DNA of 64,000 nucleotides from Alphaproteobacteria bacterium (lineage in GTDB: Bacteria; Pseudomonadota; Alphaproteobacteria; Rhodospirillales; Rhodospirillaceae): positions 1 to 64,000 of the forward strand of contig JAURPI010000005.1 in assembly GCA_030835385.1 (NCBI GenBank), in the 5' to 3' direction. The notes under the pieces are model-generated. The model was not told the DNA's origin. It saw nothing but the letters and a program-made list of their open reading frames with translations, and made no database searches. How positions within the stretch are numbered: the first letter of the stretch is position 1; the number at the start of each line of letters is the position of its first letter. The translations under genes were made by a program, and so were the position numbers. Shown piece after piece: positions 54,113 through 63,201 of this stretch.

Positions 54113-54346
54113 GTGGCAGTGAATAAGGCCATCTCTGAGCTCACAAGCGAGACAATTCCAGATCACGAACAAGCGTCTGACGCATAAGCGTCAGTAGGAG
54201 AAGATAATGATGACCAAGAGTTGCAGGCTAAGCGCGACGCTATTAAAGCAAAAGCATCTGCTAAGATGCGTAAAATGGGATTATTAGCTCGGGTTCTAGA
54301 CGCTATCATTCCGTGGTCTGGAAAAATACTAAGCGTAAGGGGTGTT
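54113..54346 (+). other. Stop-interrupted reading frame upstream of the DUF1330 gene
   Basis: Between the hydrolase at 53970 and ATG 54347 there is one frame that reads like protein but contains a TAA at 54185-54187: VAVNKAISELTSETIPDHEQ, stop, then DNDDQELQAKRDAIKAKASA and KMGLLARVLDAIIP. A perfect inverted repeat CTGACGC-ATAA-GCGTCAG (54177-54194) overlaps the stop. This could be a gene remnant or chance; the ORF track's 54221 start for the DUF1330 protein extends into it. Apart from this, 53971-54112 shows nothing recognisable. Confidence 0.35.
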
Positions 54347-55057
54347 ATGAAAACTAAGTTCTCAACAGCGGTGCTAACGTTTTTTGTGCTGTGCAGTCCC
54401 TTGATGGACGTTGTGCGTGCCGAGGATTCACCTGGCTTTCTTTTCGTCAATGCTACGGTAACAGACACACAAAAATTAGGTGCCTACGGCGCTGCTCTAC
54501 CCCCCGTTTACGCTAAGTACGGCGGTCGATATTTAATATTTGGCGGTGTTGGGCGCGGCATCACGGCATTGGCTGGTAGCCTACAACATGAGTCCGTAAT
54601 TTTTGCTGAGTTCGATAGCCTCGCAGATGTCGAGAAATTTTGGTGGTCAGATGAATATCGAGCAGTTGTACCCTTGAGAGATGGAGCAGGGCAATTCGAC
54701 GTCTTGGGCTTATCCGGAACGGGTATAGAGCCTTACTCTGCTCAGAATGACGTTCAGCCCGCATACATGTTCACGTACATAAAGATGATCAATCGCGATA
54801 AGGCCATGGAATACATGGCCGCGGCGCAGGATACGATTTCTTCGTCTCCCGGACGCATTATTGCCTTGGTACGGCCCGAGGATATGTCCGTCTTGGAAGG
54901 ATCGACGCCGGAGTTTACGATCGAAATATCTTCATGGCCCAGTCTGGCCGCGATTGACGCGTTTATGTCTGATCCGATGTATCAGGCCGCCATCCCTCTC
55001 AGAGACGCCGGGATGGAAGTGATAGTGCTCACGGCCGAACTGCCGAAGCCTCGTTAA
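54347..55057 (+). CDS. Secreted protein with two DUF1330 domains
   Basis: A 236 aa protein starting at ATG 54347 (AAGGGG upstream) with a signal peptide (KFSTAVLTFFVLCSPLMDVV, cleavage near RAE). Two tandem ferredoxin-like DUF1330 units follow: the first has YGGRYLIFGGVG and WWSDEYRAVVPLRDG; the second has YMAAAQDTISSSPG and MSDPMYQAAIPLRDAG. The family (dimeric alpha-beta barrel) usually occurs as a single cytoplasmic unit, so a secreted tandem form is less usual. Function unknown. It converges on the 55063 methyltransferase-like gene. Confidence 0.82.
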   Translation: MKTKFSTAVLTFFVLCSPLMDVVRAEDSPGFLFVNATVTDTQKLGAYGAALPPVYAKYGGRYLIFGGVGRGITALAGSLQHESVIFAEFDSLADVEKFWWSDEYRAVVPLRDGAGQFDVLGLSGTGIEPYSAQNDVQPAYMFTYIKMINRDKAMEYMAAAQDTISSSPGRIIALVRPEDMSVLEGSTPEFTIEISSWPSLAAIDAFMSDPMYQAAIPLRDAGMEVIVLTAELPKPR

Positions 55058-55062
55058 CTCGA

Positions 55063-56262
55063 TTACTTCCAGCTGCCGAAGATAAACCAACTCGCGCCAT
55101 TACCATGCTGCGGCACTGGCATATCTCCATTCACAAATGCCTCAAATTTATCGTGCCCAAAGGAGGAATAGTTGGGTATGAGGAATTTCAAACACTTCTC
55201 AGACTGGAACCCGGCGTCGCTGCAAAGCCCCAGAACATCTTGATTTCTGAATTCGGCGTAGAAAGGTTCATTATTGTTGGAGCCTGCGTCCCAATCTAAG
55301 TAGAACGCATAGTAGGGATCGACCTCAGAATTGGGCGGTAATTCCATATGGACCATGAGGCCACCGGGCTTAAGAACACGGTACGCCTCTCCAAAAATGG
55401 CTTGCGTTGATTTGACCGGCAACTCGTGTAGAAAAAAGCTCGACGTAACGATGTCAAAGGTGTTGTCTTCAAAATCTAAATGTTCTGCATTCTGTTGAGA
55501 AAAGTGTACCGGATGCCCCTCATAAGACGCGACGGCATGACCATAACGAAGCAGGGGCGCTCCGACATCGACACCATAGGCTTCAGCATTTGGAAAAACG
55601 TCAAGGTAAGGAAAGAGGTTCTTTCCCGTATTGCAACCAAGATCCAGAATGCGCCTAGGGTCGAACTCTGGGTGTTTTAACTTGAGATAATGCGCTATCG
55701 ACTCCCCAACCCCGCCTGGATTGCCTTTTCTATGGCGAAACCCACCCCGAAAGACGTCACCACCAGCAACCTGTACTGCGCCCTGCGCTACATCATCCTG
55801 CGTATGTTCAGTATGAAAACATCCAGGCATGAGATGTACATCGAGCGCCGACACATAGCGAGGAATCTCTAGCTGGGGATCAAGACGGAGCGAGCCGCCT
55901 GCAGGATTCATAACGGCGGCGTCTTTGGCCAGATCGATCATCTCTGTTAAAGCTCGCTCAACACCATTTTGCACCGATGCCCACACCATTTCTTGCGCAT
56001 TGTATCGAAGAGAGCTCCACATCCTATAAAGTGTGCGGGTCTCCATGGCTTTCTTTACATCGCGTGCCGTTGAAGGTTCGGATCCCGTTTTAGCGGCGTA
56101 GGCAGGTTTAACATTGGACTCATAGTCTCTACGCATCTCAGATGCTAGATCGACCATGATGTGCTTACGCAACGCACTCACAAATCCCTGGCGTGACAAT
56201 TCTGTTGGACTGAAAGTCATCACTTCAGAAATATCAGAAAGGTTTTTGTTTTGATCGAGCAT
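55063..56262 (-). CDS. Class I SAM-methyltransferase-fold protein
   Basis: A 399 aa protein without a signal peptide. The N-terminal 180 residues are mostly helical. The methyltransferase domain follows with ILDLGCNTGKNLFPYLDVFP (SAM loop), YGVDVGAPLLRYG (acidic Asp), FDIVTSSFFLHELP (motif IV region) and YRVLKPGGLMVHMELPPNSE. It belongs to the same broad group as the two genes upstream, sharing the VGAPLLRYGHA/VGGPMIRYGHM segment after motif II, but is more divergent. It is the last gene of a three-gene minus-strand run (57415, 56288, 55063). The substrate is unknown. Confidence 0.85.
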   Translation of the reverse strand: MLDQNKNLSDISEVMTFSPTELSRQGFVSALRKHIMVDLASEMRRDYESNVKPAYAAKTGSEPSTARDVKKAMETRTLYRMWSSLRYNAQEMVWASVQNGVERALTEMIDLAKDAAVMNPAGGSLRLDPQLEIPRYVSALDVHLMPGCFHTEHTQDDVAQGAVQVAGGDVFRGGFRHRKGNPGGVGESIAHYLKLKHPEFDPRRILDLGCNTGKNLFPYLDVFPNAEAYGVDVGAPLLRYGHAVASYEGHPVHFSQQNAEHLDFEDNTFDIVTSSFFLHELPVKSTQAIFGEAYRVLKPGGLMVHMELPPNSEVDPYYAFYLDWDAGSNNNEPFYAEFRNQDVLGLCSDAGFQSEKCLKFLIPNYSSFGHDKFEAFVNGDMPVPQHGNGASWFIFGSWK

Positions 56263-56287
56263 GACAGGTACGTTCTAGGGAGCCTAG

Positions 56288-57400
56288 TTAAGCCTTCTTA
56301 GTACCTAATAAGTTATAGCGGCTACGCCACGCCGGTGGCCCCTCTCGCGTGACCTCAAATCCCGCATCAGCCATCGCTTTGGGAAAATCAAAGCGCGCAT
56401 ACTCCTGGCGCCAGACTTCTTCATTCCAACGATGATCTTTCCACTGGCTATACTTGGCATAGGCCGAACGCGCACCCGGTGACGAACCGGTCTGAAAATC
56501 GATCGGGAAAAACACACCGCCCGGACGCAGGATGCGGTGGACCTCTTTGGTGATCTCTTTAGAGATCTCTTCCGGCACTTCGTGATGGAGAATATAAGAA
56601 GCCACGACATCAAAGTGGTTGTCTGGGAACTTGGTATCTTCCGCCATGCGCTGGGCGAAATTAACGGCCACATCAAGTTCAACCGCTCGCATATGCCCAT
56701 AGCGAATCATTGGCCCACCGGCATCAATGCCCCATACCTCGGCATCGGCAAACCGCTCTTTCAGAGCAACGGCTAATTGCCCAATGCCACATCCGATGTC
56801 GAGAACTCGTGTAACTTTGCGATCTTCAGGTTCAGGTACCTGATTCCCAAGTCGGGTGTGCAGCTCATCCTGGTAGTTGAAAAGCTTACCGGCGTTATAA
56901 AAATTGTTTGTGCTGTAGTGGTAGATGTGTCCGGCAAAAGCATTGCCAACATAGCCACCCGGCTGCGTATGGATCTCATAGCGGGCGTAATCGGGAATAT
57001 CTAAATCAGGGTCTAACTCGAGACTTCCCGGCCCTCTATTGTCAAATTCTTCCATTTCCGCCAGGTAGTAGTCCGCATTCGACTTAAACTCTTCGTCAAA
57101 GTTTCGGTGCATGACGTCATGAACGCCCGTTCGATAACGAGCAGCCACGCCAATGATCGGATCACCGTCAATTGCGGCAAATATCTCTTCCATCGGTGTA
57201 TCTGTTGACTTCGGGTCGATCCCTGCTTGCTCAAGAAGCTGATCGAACCGCTTGACGGCGGCGGGAATTGCGCGATCGGATCCCCAAGTGCGATAGCCGG
57301 TGAGAAAATCATCTCGGCTTTCCACGTCAAGGGTCGCGAGGCGTTCTAAGCGCCCTTTCGAGCCGCGAGGCTCTTGGTCAAACTTTAGTTTGGACGCCAT
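56288..57400 (-). CDS. Class I SAM-methyltransferase-fold protein, cytoplasmic paralogue of the Tat forms
   Basis: ATG 57400 (with GGAGAG just upstream) gives 370 aa; the ORF-track TTG at 57412 is part of that Shine-Dalgarno. The protein starts MASKLKFDQEPRGSKGRLER, so it has the family's conserved segment but no Tat signal. The SAM loop is VLDIGCGIGQLAVALKERF, then VWGIDAGGPMIRYGHMRA, YILHHEVPEEIS and HRILRPGGVFFPIDF. It closely resembles 14063 and 57415. It lies 14 bases after the 57415 gene, probably in one operon. Confidence 0.87.
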   Translation of the reverse strand: MASKLKFDQEPRGSKGRLERLATLDVESRDDFLTGYRTWGSDRAIPAAVKRFDQLLEQAGIDPKSTDTPMEEIFAAIDGDPIIGVAARYRTGVHDVMHRNFDEEFKSNADYYLAEMEEFDNRGPGSLELDPDLDIPDYARYEIHTQPGGYVGNAFAGHIYHYSTNNFYNAGKLFNYQDELHTRLGNQVPEPEDRKVTRVLDIGCGIGQLAVALKERFADAEVWGIDAGGPMIRYGHMRAVELDVAVNFAQRMAEDTKFPDNHFDVVASYILHHEVPEEISKEITKEVHRILRPGGVFFPIDFQTGSSPGARSAYAKYSQWKDHRWNEEVWRQEYARFDFPKAMADAGFEVTREGPPAWRSRYNLLGTKKA

Positions 57401-57414
57401 TTCTCTCTCCAACT

Positions 57415-58617
57415 TTAGGCAGTTTTGGTGCCAAAGATATTGCGATTGCTATACCAGGCCGGCGACCCTTCCTTATTCACGTCGAAACCAGCTGTCTCCA
57501 TGTCGCCTGCAAAATCCATCTCTTTGTACTCAATGCGCCAGACTTCGTTGTTCCAGCGATGGTCTTTCCATTCTTGATATTGTGAATAGGCTCCCGGCAC
57601 ACCCCGGCGTCCCCCAGTATAAAAATCTATTGGGAAGTAAAGTCCGCCCTTGCGCAATACGCGGTGCGCTTCCTTAAATACGGCGCGACTGATGTCGGCC
57701 GGTATCTCATGATGAAGAATGTAACTTGTTACAATGTCAAAATGTCCGTCGGGGAAATCTGTGGCCTCAGCCAGACCTTGAACAAAATTGACTTCAACTC
57801 CTTCGTCAACGGCGCGCATATGACCGTACCGAATCATCGGTCCGCCCACTTCAACACCCCAGACTTCGGCGTCAGGGAAGCGTTCCTTTAGGGCGACAGT
57901 AAGCTGGCCTAACCCGCAACCCATATCGAGGATGCGGAGGACTTTGCCATCTTCAGGGGTTGGTATTTGTTCTGCTAGCCGAGCATGATGTTGGTCTTGG
58001 TAATTGTCAGTTGCTCGCGCCGAGTAAAATGCATTCGTTCCGTAGTGATAGAGATGCCCTGCAAACGGATTACCGACATAGCCACCTGGCTGCATATGAA
58101 TTTCATGTTTGGCATAGCTCGGGATATCGAGATCCGGATCAAGCTTTAACGTACCCGGTCCGATTTTGTCGTAAGCCTCCATCTCACCAAGATAAGTCTC
58201 AGCATCGTCCGCAAAAGCGAGATAAAAGTTCCTATGTGCAAAACGCTGGCTATAGACTCTCATTAAGCCTTCTGTACCGACCAAGTGATCTTCCGCAATC
58301 AACTCATGGATTTGCTCCATAGGCAGTTCTTGTTTGGGATCATGGCCTGCTTCGCTGATAACTTTATCAAAACGCACCTTTGCAGCACGCTGAACAGTTG
58401 AACCCCGCCAATTACGGAAGCCGGTGAGAAAGTCATCACGGCCTTCTGCGTCAAGGGTCGGCAAACGTTCTAAGCGACCTAAAGCGCCCCGTTTCTCAAC
58501 ATCGGGCAGAGCGTTTTTTGTAGAGGATTTAGCCGTTGCTTTACGGCCAGTCAGCAGCGACGCGGCAGCTGTTCCTATTCCTGCGGCAGCCCCAAATAAA
58601 GTCCGACGGTCCAACAT
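57415..58617 (-). CDS. Methyltransferase-fold protein with twin-arginine signal
   Basis: A 400 aa protein beginning MLDRRTLFGAAAGIGTAAAS, a strong Tat signal, followed by the shared segment RGALGRLERLPTLDAEGRDD. The SAM loop is LDMGCGLGQLTVALKERFPD, the acidic region VWGVEVGGPMIRYGHM (Glu in place of Asp), YILHHEIPADIS and HRVLRKGGLYFPIDFYTG. All the usual SAM-binding features are there. If exported by Tat, it would be folded in the cytoplasm and could carry bound SAM out, but this is speculation. It leads the three-gene run and is divergent from the DUF1838 pseudogene. Confidence 0.85.
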   Translation of the reverse strand: MLDRRTLFGAAAGIGTAAASLLTGRKATAKSSTKNALPDVEKRGALGRLERLPTLDAEGRDDFLTGFRNWRGSTVQRAAKVRFDKVISEAGHDPKQELPMEQIHELIAEDHLVGTEGLMRVYSQRFAHRNFYLAFADDAETYLGEMEAYDKIGPGTLKLDPDLDIPSYAKHEIHMQPGGYVGNPFAGHLYHYGTNAFYSARATDNYQDQHHARLAEQIPTPEDGKVLRILDMGCGLGQLTVALKERFPDAEVWGVEVGGPMIRYGHMRAVDEGVEVNFVQGLAEATDFPDGHFDIVTSYILHHEIPADISRAVFKEAHRVLRKGGLYFPIDFYTGGRRGVPGAYSQYQEWKDHRWNNEVWRIEYKEMDFAGDMETAGFDVNKEGSPAWYSNRNIFGTKTA

Positions 58618-58751
58618 GAGTCATCTCCTTGAATGATTTATGCGGCAGTATAACGCCATTGTAAGCCATTCGCGAGTTGCCAAAGTCACCGCGTTCACAG
58701 CATAAATATTACTGATATTTCAATATCTTATCCAATGACCAGGCTAGCAAA

Positions 58752-59552
58752 TTGACCCTACTCCCCACGCCAAAAGCTATTGATCCAAACGACCCTGATC
58801 ATTTGGACTTTCTTCATAGCAAACTCCTGTATGCGTTAGATGATAGGCCCATCTTTTGGTGGAAGCGCGGCACCAAATACGGAGTCATAGAGGGAGAAGC
58901 AAAGCCCATGTGGAATATGTGGGTGTTTTTCGTGCAACGGGTAACAGCTCATCGTGCCGAGAGCTTTGACGTTGCCTCTTTGGAAGCGATCTATCTTACA
59001 GACTTAGAAACGGGCGAGTTGCTTGAGACTTGGCACAACTTTTATACCGGAGAAACTCTTCCGGTCCCGGGCCGGTTAATGTGACCTGAAATACAAACCT
59101 TCACCAAAGACGGCAGCAGTATGGCAGCACCCCCCCCTGCCTGGGATAGAGATCAAGCGTAAACACACCCTCGGGTCAGCAACGATCGTCGGCAATGAAG
59201 CTTGGTTGTCTTTTGATTCGTTGGCCATTGTGACGCGTAAAAATGTCGACGGTAGGTCTCAGTTTCGGATCAATGACCTTGAGACTTTCAATGCAAAGTT
59301 AAACGACATACTCGACCCAGCCCAACTCAGCGCACCGGCGAGCGCTACACTACATCTCATTTCGAGTTGGCAAGGCTGGCTTAATATGGGTGACCGACCT
59401 GGAAGTCAGGTCACGCGTCTGGTGGCCAAGAAAGTGTTTCAATTTGAGGATATCGCGCCGCCCTGCAGCATTTCATACAACAAACCTATCCAGAAATTGC
59501 ATCAAATCCTGTGGCTGCTCTAAATCGAGCGCCCGAAAGTTTCGAAGACTAG
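58752..59552 (+). pseudogene. DUF1838-family gene with three inactivating lesions
   Basis: The 5' part reads DPNDPDHLDFLHSKLLYALD, then WWKRGTKYG and LTDLETGELLETWHNFYTGE, all DUF1838 hallmarks. The frame meets TGA at 59082-59084 and continues in the same frame as EIQTFTKDGSSMAAPPP. An 8-C run at 59130-59137 has one C too many; removing it gives PPLPGIEIKRKHTLGSATIV. Near 59457-59460 one base is missing; restoring it gives ALQHFIQQTYPEIASNPVAA to the stop TAG at 59550-59552. This is a decayed paralogue of the 44673 gene. The ORF track's two pieces (58752-59084 and 59206-59523) are fragments of it. Confidence 0.8.
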
Positions 59553-59562
59553 ACCCGAATTT

Positions 59563-60837
59563 TTATTCGGAAAGTGATCTTGCAACCCGGAAACCGAAGC
59601 CAGTCCCAACAGTCGTCGCGAGAATACGCAGCCGGGTTGCAGGTCGAAGTAAACCAGGAAACCCTGCCCAAGAACCTCCTTTAGCGACCCAAGCCCTGCA
59701 TTGGCGTTTGTTAAACGGCGTTCCATCCGTTGGTACATTATCGTGAGAATCTTGATAGCAGTCCTCCGTCCACTCTGAGACATTTCCTGCCATATCAAAC
59801 AAACCCCACGCGTTGGGCTCAAAACTCCCAACCGGAGCTGTGAAAACATAACCGTCATCACACTCGGCATATTGTCCATAGGGAATGTCAGGGACGTTCG
59901 GAACAAAGGCGAGATCAGCACCGTTTTGGTAAGTACAAGCGTCATCCCAATTCTCACCCCAGTACGTCGCTTGGGTTTCCGAAGTGGCACCGCCACGAGC
60001 TGCATACTCAAACTCTGCTTCGCTCGGCAGTCTGTATGCCTGTCCTGTTACTTCACTTAGCCAGTCAATATAGGCGAGCGCGTCAGGCCTCCTCACGCAG
60101 GCGACGGGATGATTGTCTGTAACTTCGAAACCAGGGTCTTCCCAATTGAGTTTAGGCTGAACCGACCACCCCGCGCTTGTAAGATGAAAACACCCAAATT
60201 TCACTTTATAGCCGGTGTCTTTAACAAAAGCTGCAAACTGGCTTTGTGTGACCTCGGTCTGACCGATAGCGAAAGATCGGCCTATCGTAATTTCAACCTG
60301 TGGCCCCTCATTCGCAGACATGCGGTCCAACATTCCCCACCGCTTACCTTCACTTTGCTCAGCTCCAAAGGTAAAGGTGCCCGGCGGTAGAACGACTAAA
60401 TTCGGACATAACTCACAATCTTTTATGGCCCTCGGCTCTTCGGCAATTTCTGCAGACACTACCGTGGCGGTTTCTCCCTTTTTCATAACAAAGGCAGAGC
60501 CTAAGACACCAGAGCGCGACCAACTGTTCATATAGGCTCCTCGCGTTGCCCGATCTGGATCAACCCAGAGCATGGCGTGACGCACTTCTCCCGCCCGAAT
60601 GTTGTCGGAAACTACGTGCATGTACCGCGACACGTCGTCATGGACATACATGGACCAATACTCAGACGCGCAACTAGCATCGTTCTTAGAAGGCTCTCGG
60701 CATTGCGTAGTGCCCTGCAAGATTTTTACGATGCCAGGTTTTCGGTCGGCTGGGTCGATCATGGTTGGCTGGGCCAAGGCCACAGCGGCAATGACTATTC
60801 CGAAAAGAGTCAGTGGGAGGGTCACTAAAATTCGCAT
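59563..60837 (-). CDS. Secreted SUMF1-domain protein (not a typical formylglycine-generating enzyme)
   Basis: A 424 aa protein with a signal peptide (LVTLPLTLFGIVIAAVALAQ). A region of about 120 residues of unknown kind precedes a SUMF1/FGE-like domain: VVLPPGTFTFGAEQSEGKRW, IGQTEVTQSQFAAFV, RLPSEAEFEYAARGG, FDMAGNVSEWTEDCY and TGFGFRVARSL. The region where aerobic FGE has its active-site Cys pair reads AKGGSWAGFPGLLRPATRLR with no Cys, so it is not expected to make formylglycine. Related SUMF1-domain proteins include EgtB-like and binding proteins. It converges on the DUF1838 pseudogene. Confidence 0.85.
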   Translation of the reverse strand: MRILVTLPLTLFGIVIAAVALAQPTMIDPADRKPGIVKILQGTTQCREPSKNDASCASEYWSMYVHDDVSRYMHVVSDNIRAGEVRHAMLWVDPDRATRGAYMNSWSRSGVLGSAFVMKKGETATVVSAEIAEEPRAIKDCELCPNLVVLPPGTFTFGAEQSEGKRWGMLDRMSANEGPQVEITIGRSFAIGQTEVTQSQFAAFVKDTGYKVKFGCFHLTSAGWSVQPKLNWEDPGFEVTDNHPVACVRRPDALAYIDWLSEVTGQAYRLPSEAEFEYAARGGATSETQATYWGENWDDACTYQNGADLAFVPNVPDIPYGQYAECDDGYVFTAPVGSFEPNAWGLFDMAGNVSEWTEDCYQDSHDNVPTDGTPFNKRQCRAWVAKGGSWAGFPGLLRPATRLRILATTVGTGFGFRVARSLSE

Positions 60838-61054
60838 ATCTGAGCGTCCAAATGATGTGGAATACTGAGACTAGACCGAAAAGCCATTTGCCCTACCCTT
60901 AAATCACGCCATATCGTTCAATGAATGAGCACTTGTTGGGTGAGTAAGCACTTAAGAGAGGTGTGCCAAGGAGACTTGCAGTCTTGTCACTGGTTCTTTG
61001 GTCCAAACTCGGGCATCACAGCATTCATCACTGAACCTCATCTGGATTTCCCTC

Positions 61055-61597
61055 ATGTCTGAAACAGTGATCGCAGTTTCTCGTAGCCCCAAACACTCCT
61101 TCTCCAAGGCGAACGAACAATACGTGAGATTGGTTGAAGGCTTGGGCGTTGACGGTGACGCCCATTCAGGTGTGACAGATCAACACCGATCTCACGTCGC
61201 ACGTAATCCTAATGCTCCAAACTTACGTCAAGTACACCTCATTCATGCTGAGCTCCATGATGAATTGGAATCTAAAGGGTTTAAAGTTGCGCCTGGACAA
61301 ATGGGGGAGAATATCACTACTCGAGGTGTCGATTTACTAGGCCTCCCGACGGGGACACGCCTTCACCTTGGAAACGAGGCCATCGTTGAAGTCACCGGGC
61401 TCCGCAATCCGTGCAAGCAACTTAATGGCATCCAAGACGGATTGATGCAGGAGACGCTTGAAAAGCGTGCTGACGGAACACTCATTCGCAAATCAGGCGT
61501 AATGTCGACTGTGATCGCCAGTGGTGAGGTCCATCAAGGAGATACGATCCGTCTTGAGTTGCCTCCCGAGCCACACAAACCGTTAGAGCCAGTTTGA
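61055..61597 (+). CDS. MOSC-domain protein
   Basis: A 180 aa protein of the molybdenum-cofactor sulfurase C-terminal (MOSC) family. ATG 61055 is preferred; the ORF-track start at 60998 has no homology. VEGLGVDGDAHSG, GQMGENITTRGVDL, LGLPTGTRLHLG and VEVTGLRNPCKQL include the conserved Cys typical of YiiM-like MOSC proteins, which handle sulfur or pyranopterin-bound ligands. Its presence about 17 kb from the Mo enzyme fits general Moco use, but no direct link is shown. It stands alone on the + strand. Confidence 0.85.
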   Translation: MSETVIAVSRSPKHSFSKANEQYVRLVEGLGVDGDAHSGVTDQHRSHVARNPNAPNLRQVHLIHAELHDELESKGFKVAPGQMGENITTRGVDLLGLPTGTRLHLGNEAIVEVTGLRNPCKQLNGIQDGLMQETLEKRADGTLIRKSGVMSTVIASGEVHQGDTIRLELPPEPHKPLEPV

Positions 61598-61689
61598 CGG
61601 ACGGGTTTGTTATTTGCTCACATCCTAGTCAGCAGAAAACTCGGATTTAGGTATATTACACAGCCCGCTCGAACTTGATATGCTGCAGT

Positions 61690-63201
61690 ATGATTAAGTC
61701 ACTGGTTCGCTTTTCACTCTTAATCTGGATCATGATCCTGAGCGCCCTTCCCGGAGCTGCTCAAGATTCCCGGACTCTCAGGGTTGGCCTGCAAGCACTC
61801 CCACCGACCCTATTCAATCCCTATCGCAACACCGGCCTCCCATACGTCTATACCTGGAGTGCCGTATTCGACGGTCTTACGTCCATCGACGCCAATGGAA
61901 CACTGCAGCCATGGCTTGCAACATCTTGGGAGCGTATCGATCCAATTACCTGGGTGATTAAACTCAGAACAGACGTCACGTTTTCAAACGGCAAGCCAAT
62001 GACTGCCCAATCAGTCGTCGCAGCTATTGAATTTCTGACCAGTGATGATGCCAAAGCTGAGACGGTGGCACGCATGCTCCGTTTCATCAATAGTGCGAGA
62101 GCGATAGATACCTTTACTGTTGAAATTACGACCAATCGACCGACCCCTCTACTCCCGCGATTTCTACCTCAGCTGTATGTAGTCGAGCCTGATCATTTCT
62201 CTTCGTTAGGGCTGGAAGCATTCGCACAGGATCCAATCGCGACAGGTCCCTTTATTGTTGAGGACATTCGACCAGAGCGCATGACACTTCGCGCCTTCAA
62301 GACAGGTTGGCGCCCTCCAAATGTTGAGCGTATGGAGTTGCTCTCTTTACCTGACATGTCGACGCGCACGATGTCTATTGGCGCTGGCACACTCGATGTA
62401 GCGGTTGGAATCGGACCCGACGAAGTCAATGCCATCGTCGCCGATGGCGGCAATAAATTCTCTTGGCATGACGCTGCTAATTGGGCCTACCATTTCATCG
62501 ACGATGTCCACCCAGCCTTGGCCGATATTCGTGTGCGGGAAGCCTTGAACCTTGCCGTCGACCGGCAGGCCATCATTGATGCCCTATTGGATGGAGCCAC
62601 CTCAGCTGCAACTCAACCTGCGCCAGAATTGGTGTATGGGTTTAATCCAGATTTACCGCCTATTCCCTACGATCCAGATCGCGCTCGCGCACTTATAGCA
62701 GAGGCCGGGTATCCCGATGGATTCAAAATGGTGATCGAAGCTACAGCTGGATCGAGCGCAAATGACAGCGCCGTCAACCTGACTGTTGCCCAATATCTGG
62801 CAGCAATCGGAGTAGAGATGGAAATCCGCACCGTTAATGTCAACCAAATCATACGCAATGTCGTCGAAGGCACTTGGGACGTTGATGCTTTCGGTTTGCA
62901 TTACAACTTCGAGCCGTCCGTCGAAGCCCTTCGTGCGTTGGATACCAATTCATGTTTATGGCGCTACCCCTGGTACTGCCGCGAAGAGGTCATGCCCCTT
63001 ATCGCCCAGGCAGAACAAGAACTCGACCCGGAGAAAAATTTGAAATTGCGCCAAGACGTAATGGCGTACTACCGCAATGACTGGGCCTCCTTATTTATGT
63101 ACCAAGCGCCACGATTTGCCGGCAGTATTGCCGGTGTGGACGGTGTCGAAGTGGTCAACAACTTCATTTTGTACGATAGAATTACGCTCGATCGCCGCTA
63201 G
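61690..63201 (+). CDS. Orphan family 5 extracellular solute-binding protein
   Basis: A 503 aa oligopeptide/dipeptide-type binding protein. ATG 61690 gives a signal peptide (FSLLIWIMILSALPGAAQ). The family 5 pattern is seen in YTWSAVFDGLTSIDANGTLQ, WLATSWERIDPITWVIKLRT, VTFSNGKPMTAQSVVAAIEF, IATGPFIVEDIRPERMTLRA and the C-terminal VREALNLAVDRQAIIDALL. No permease or ATPase genes lie nearby in the window, so its transporter is elsewhere or beyond the edge. Its stop overlaps the convergent PepSY gene at CTAG. Confidence 0.92.
   Translation: MIKSLVRFSLLIWIMILSALPGAAQDSRTLRVGLQALPPTLFNPYRNTGLPYVYTWSAVFDGLTSIDANGTLQPWLATSWERIDPITWVIKLRTDVTFSNGKPMTAQSVVAAIEFLTSDDAKAETVARMLRFINSARAIDTFTVEITTNRPTPLLPRFLPQLYVVEPDHFSSLGLEAFAQDPIATGPFIVEDIRPERMTLRAFKTGWRPPNVERMELLSLPDMSTRTMSIGAGTLDVAVGIGPDEVNAIVADGGNKFSWHDAANWAYHFIDDVHPALADIRVREALNLAVDRQAIIDALLDGATSAATQPAPELVYGFNPDLPPIPYDPDRARALIAEAGYPDGFKMVIEATAGSSANDSAVNLTVAQYLAAIGVEMEIRTVNVNQIIRNVVEGTWDVDAFGLHYNFEPSVEALRALDTNSCLWRYPWYCREEVMPLIAQAEQELDPEKNLKLRQDVMAYYRNDWASLFMYQAPRFAGSIAGVDGVEVVNNFILYDRITLDRR

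Noticed and set aside
59082-59084. In-frame TGA in the DUF1838 gene as selenocysteine
   Set aside because: No Sec motif context, and two further frameshifts show the gene is simply broken.
59390-60390. ORFs of 118 and 93 aa on the plus strand over the SUMF1-domain gene
   Set aside because: Shadow frames of the minus-strand protein and of the pseudogene end.
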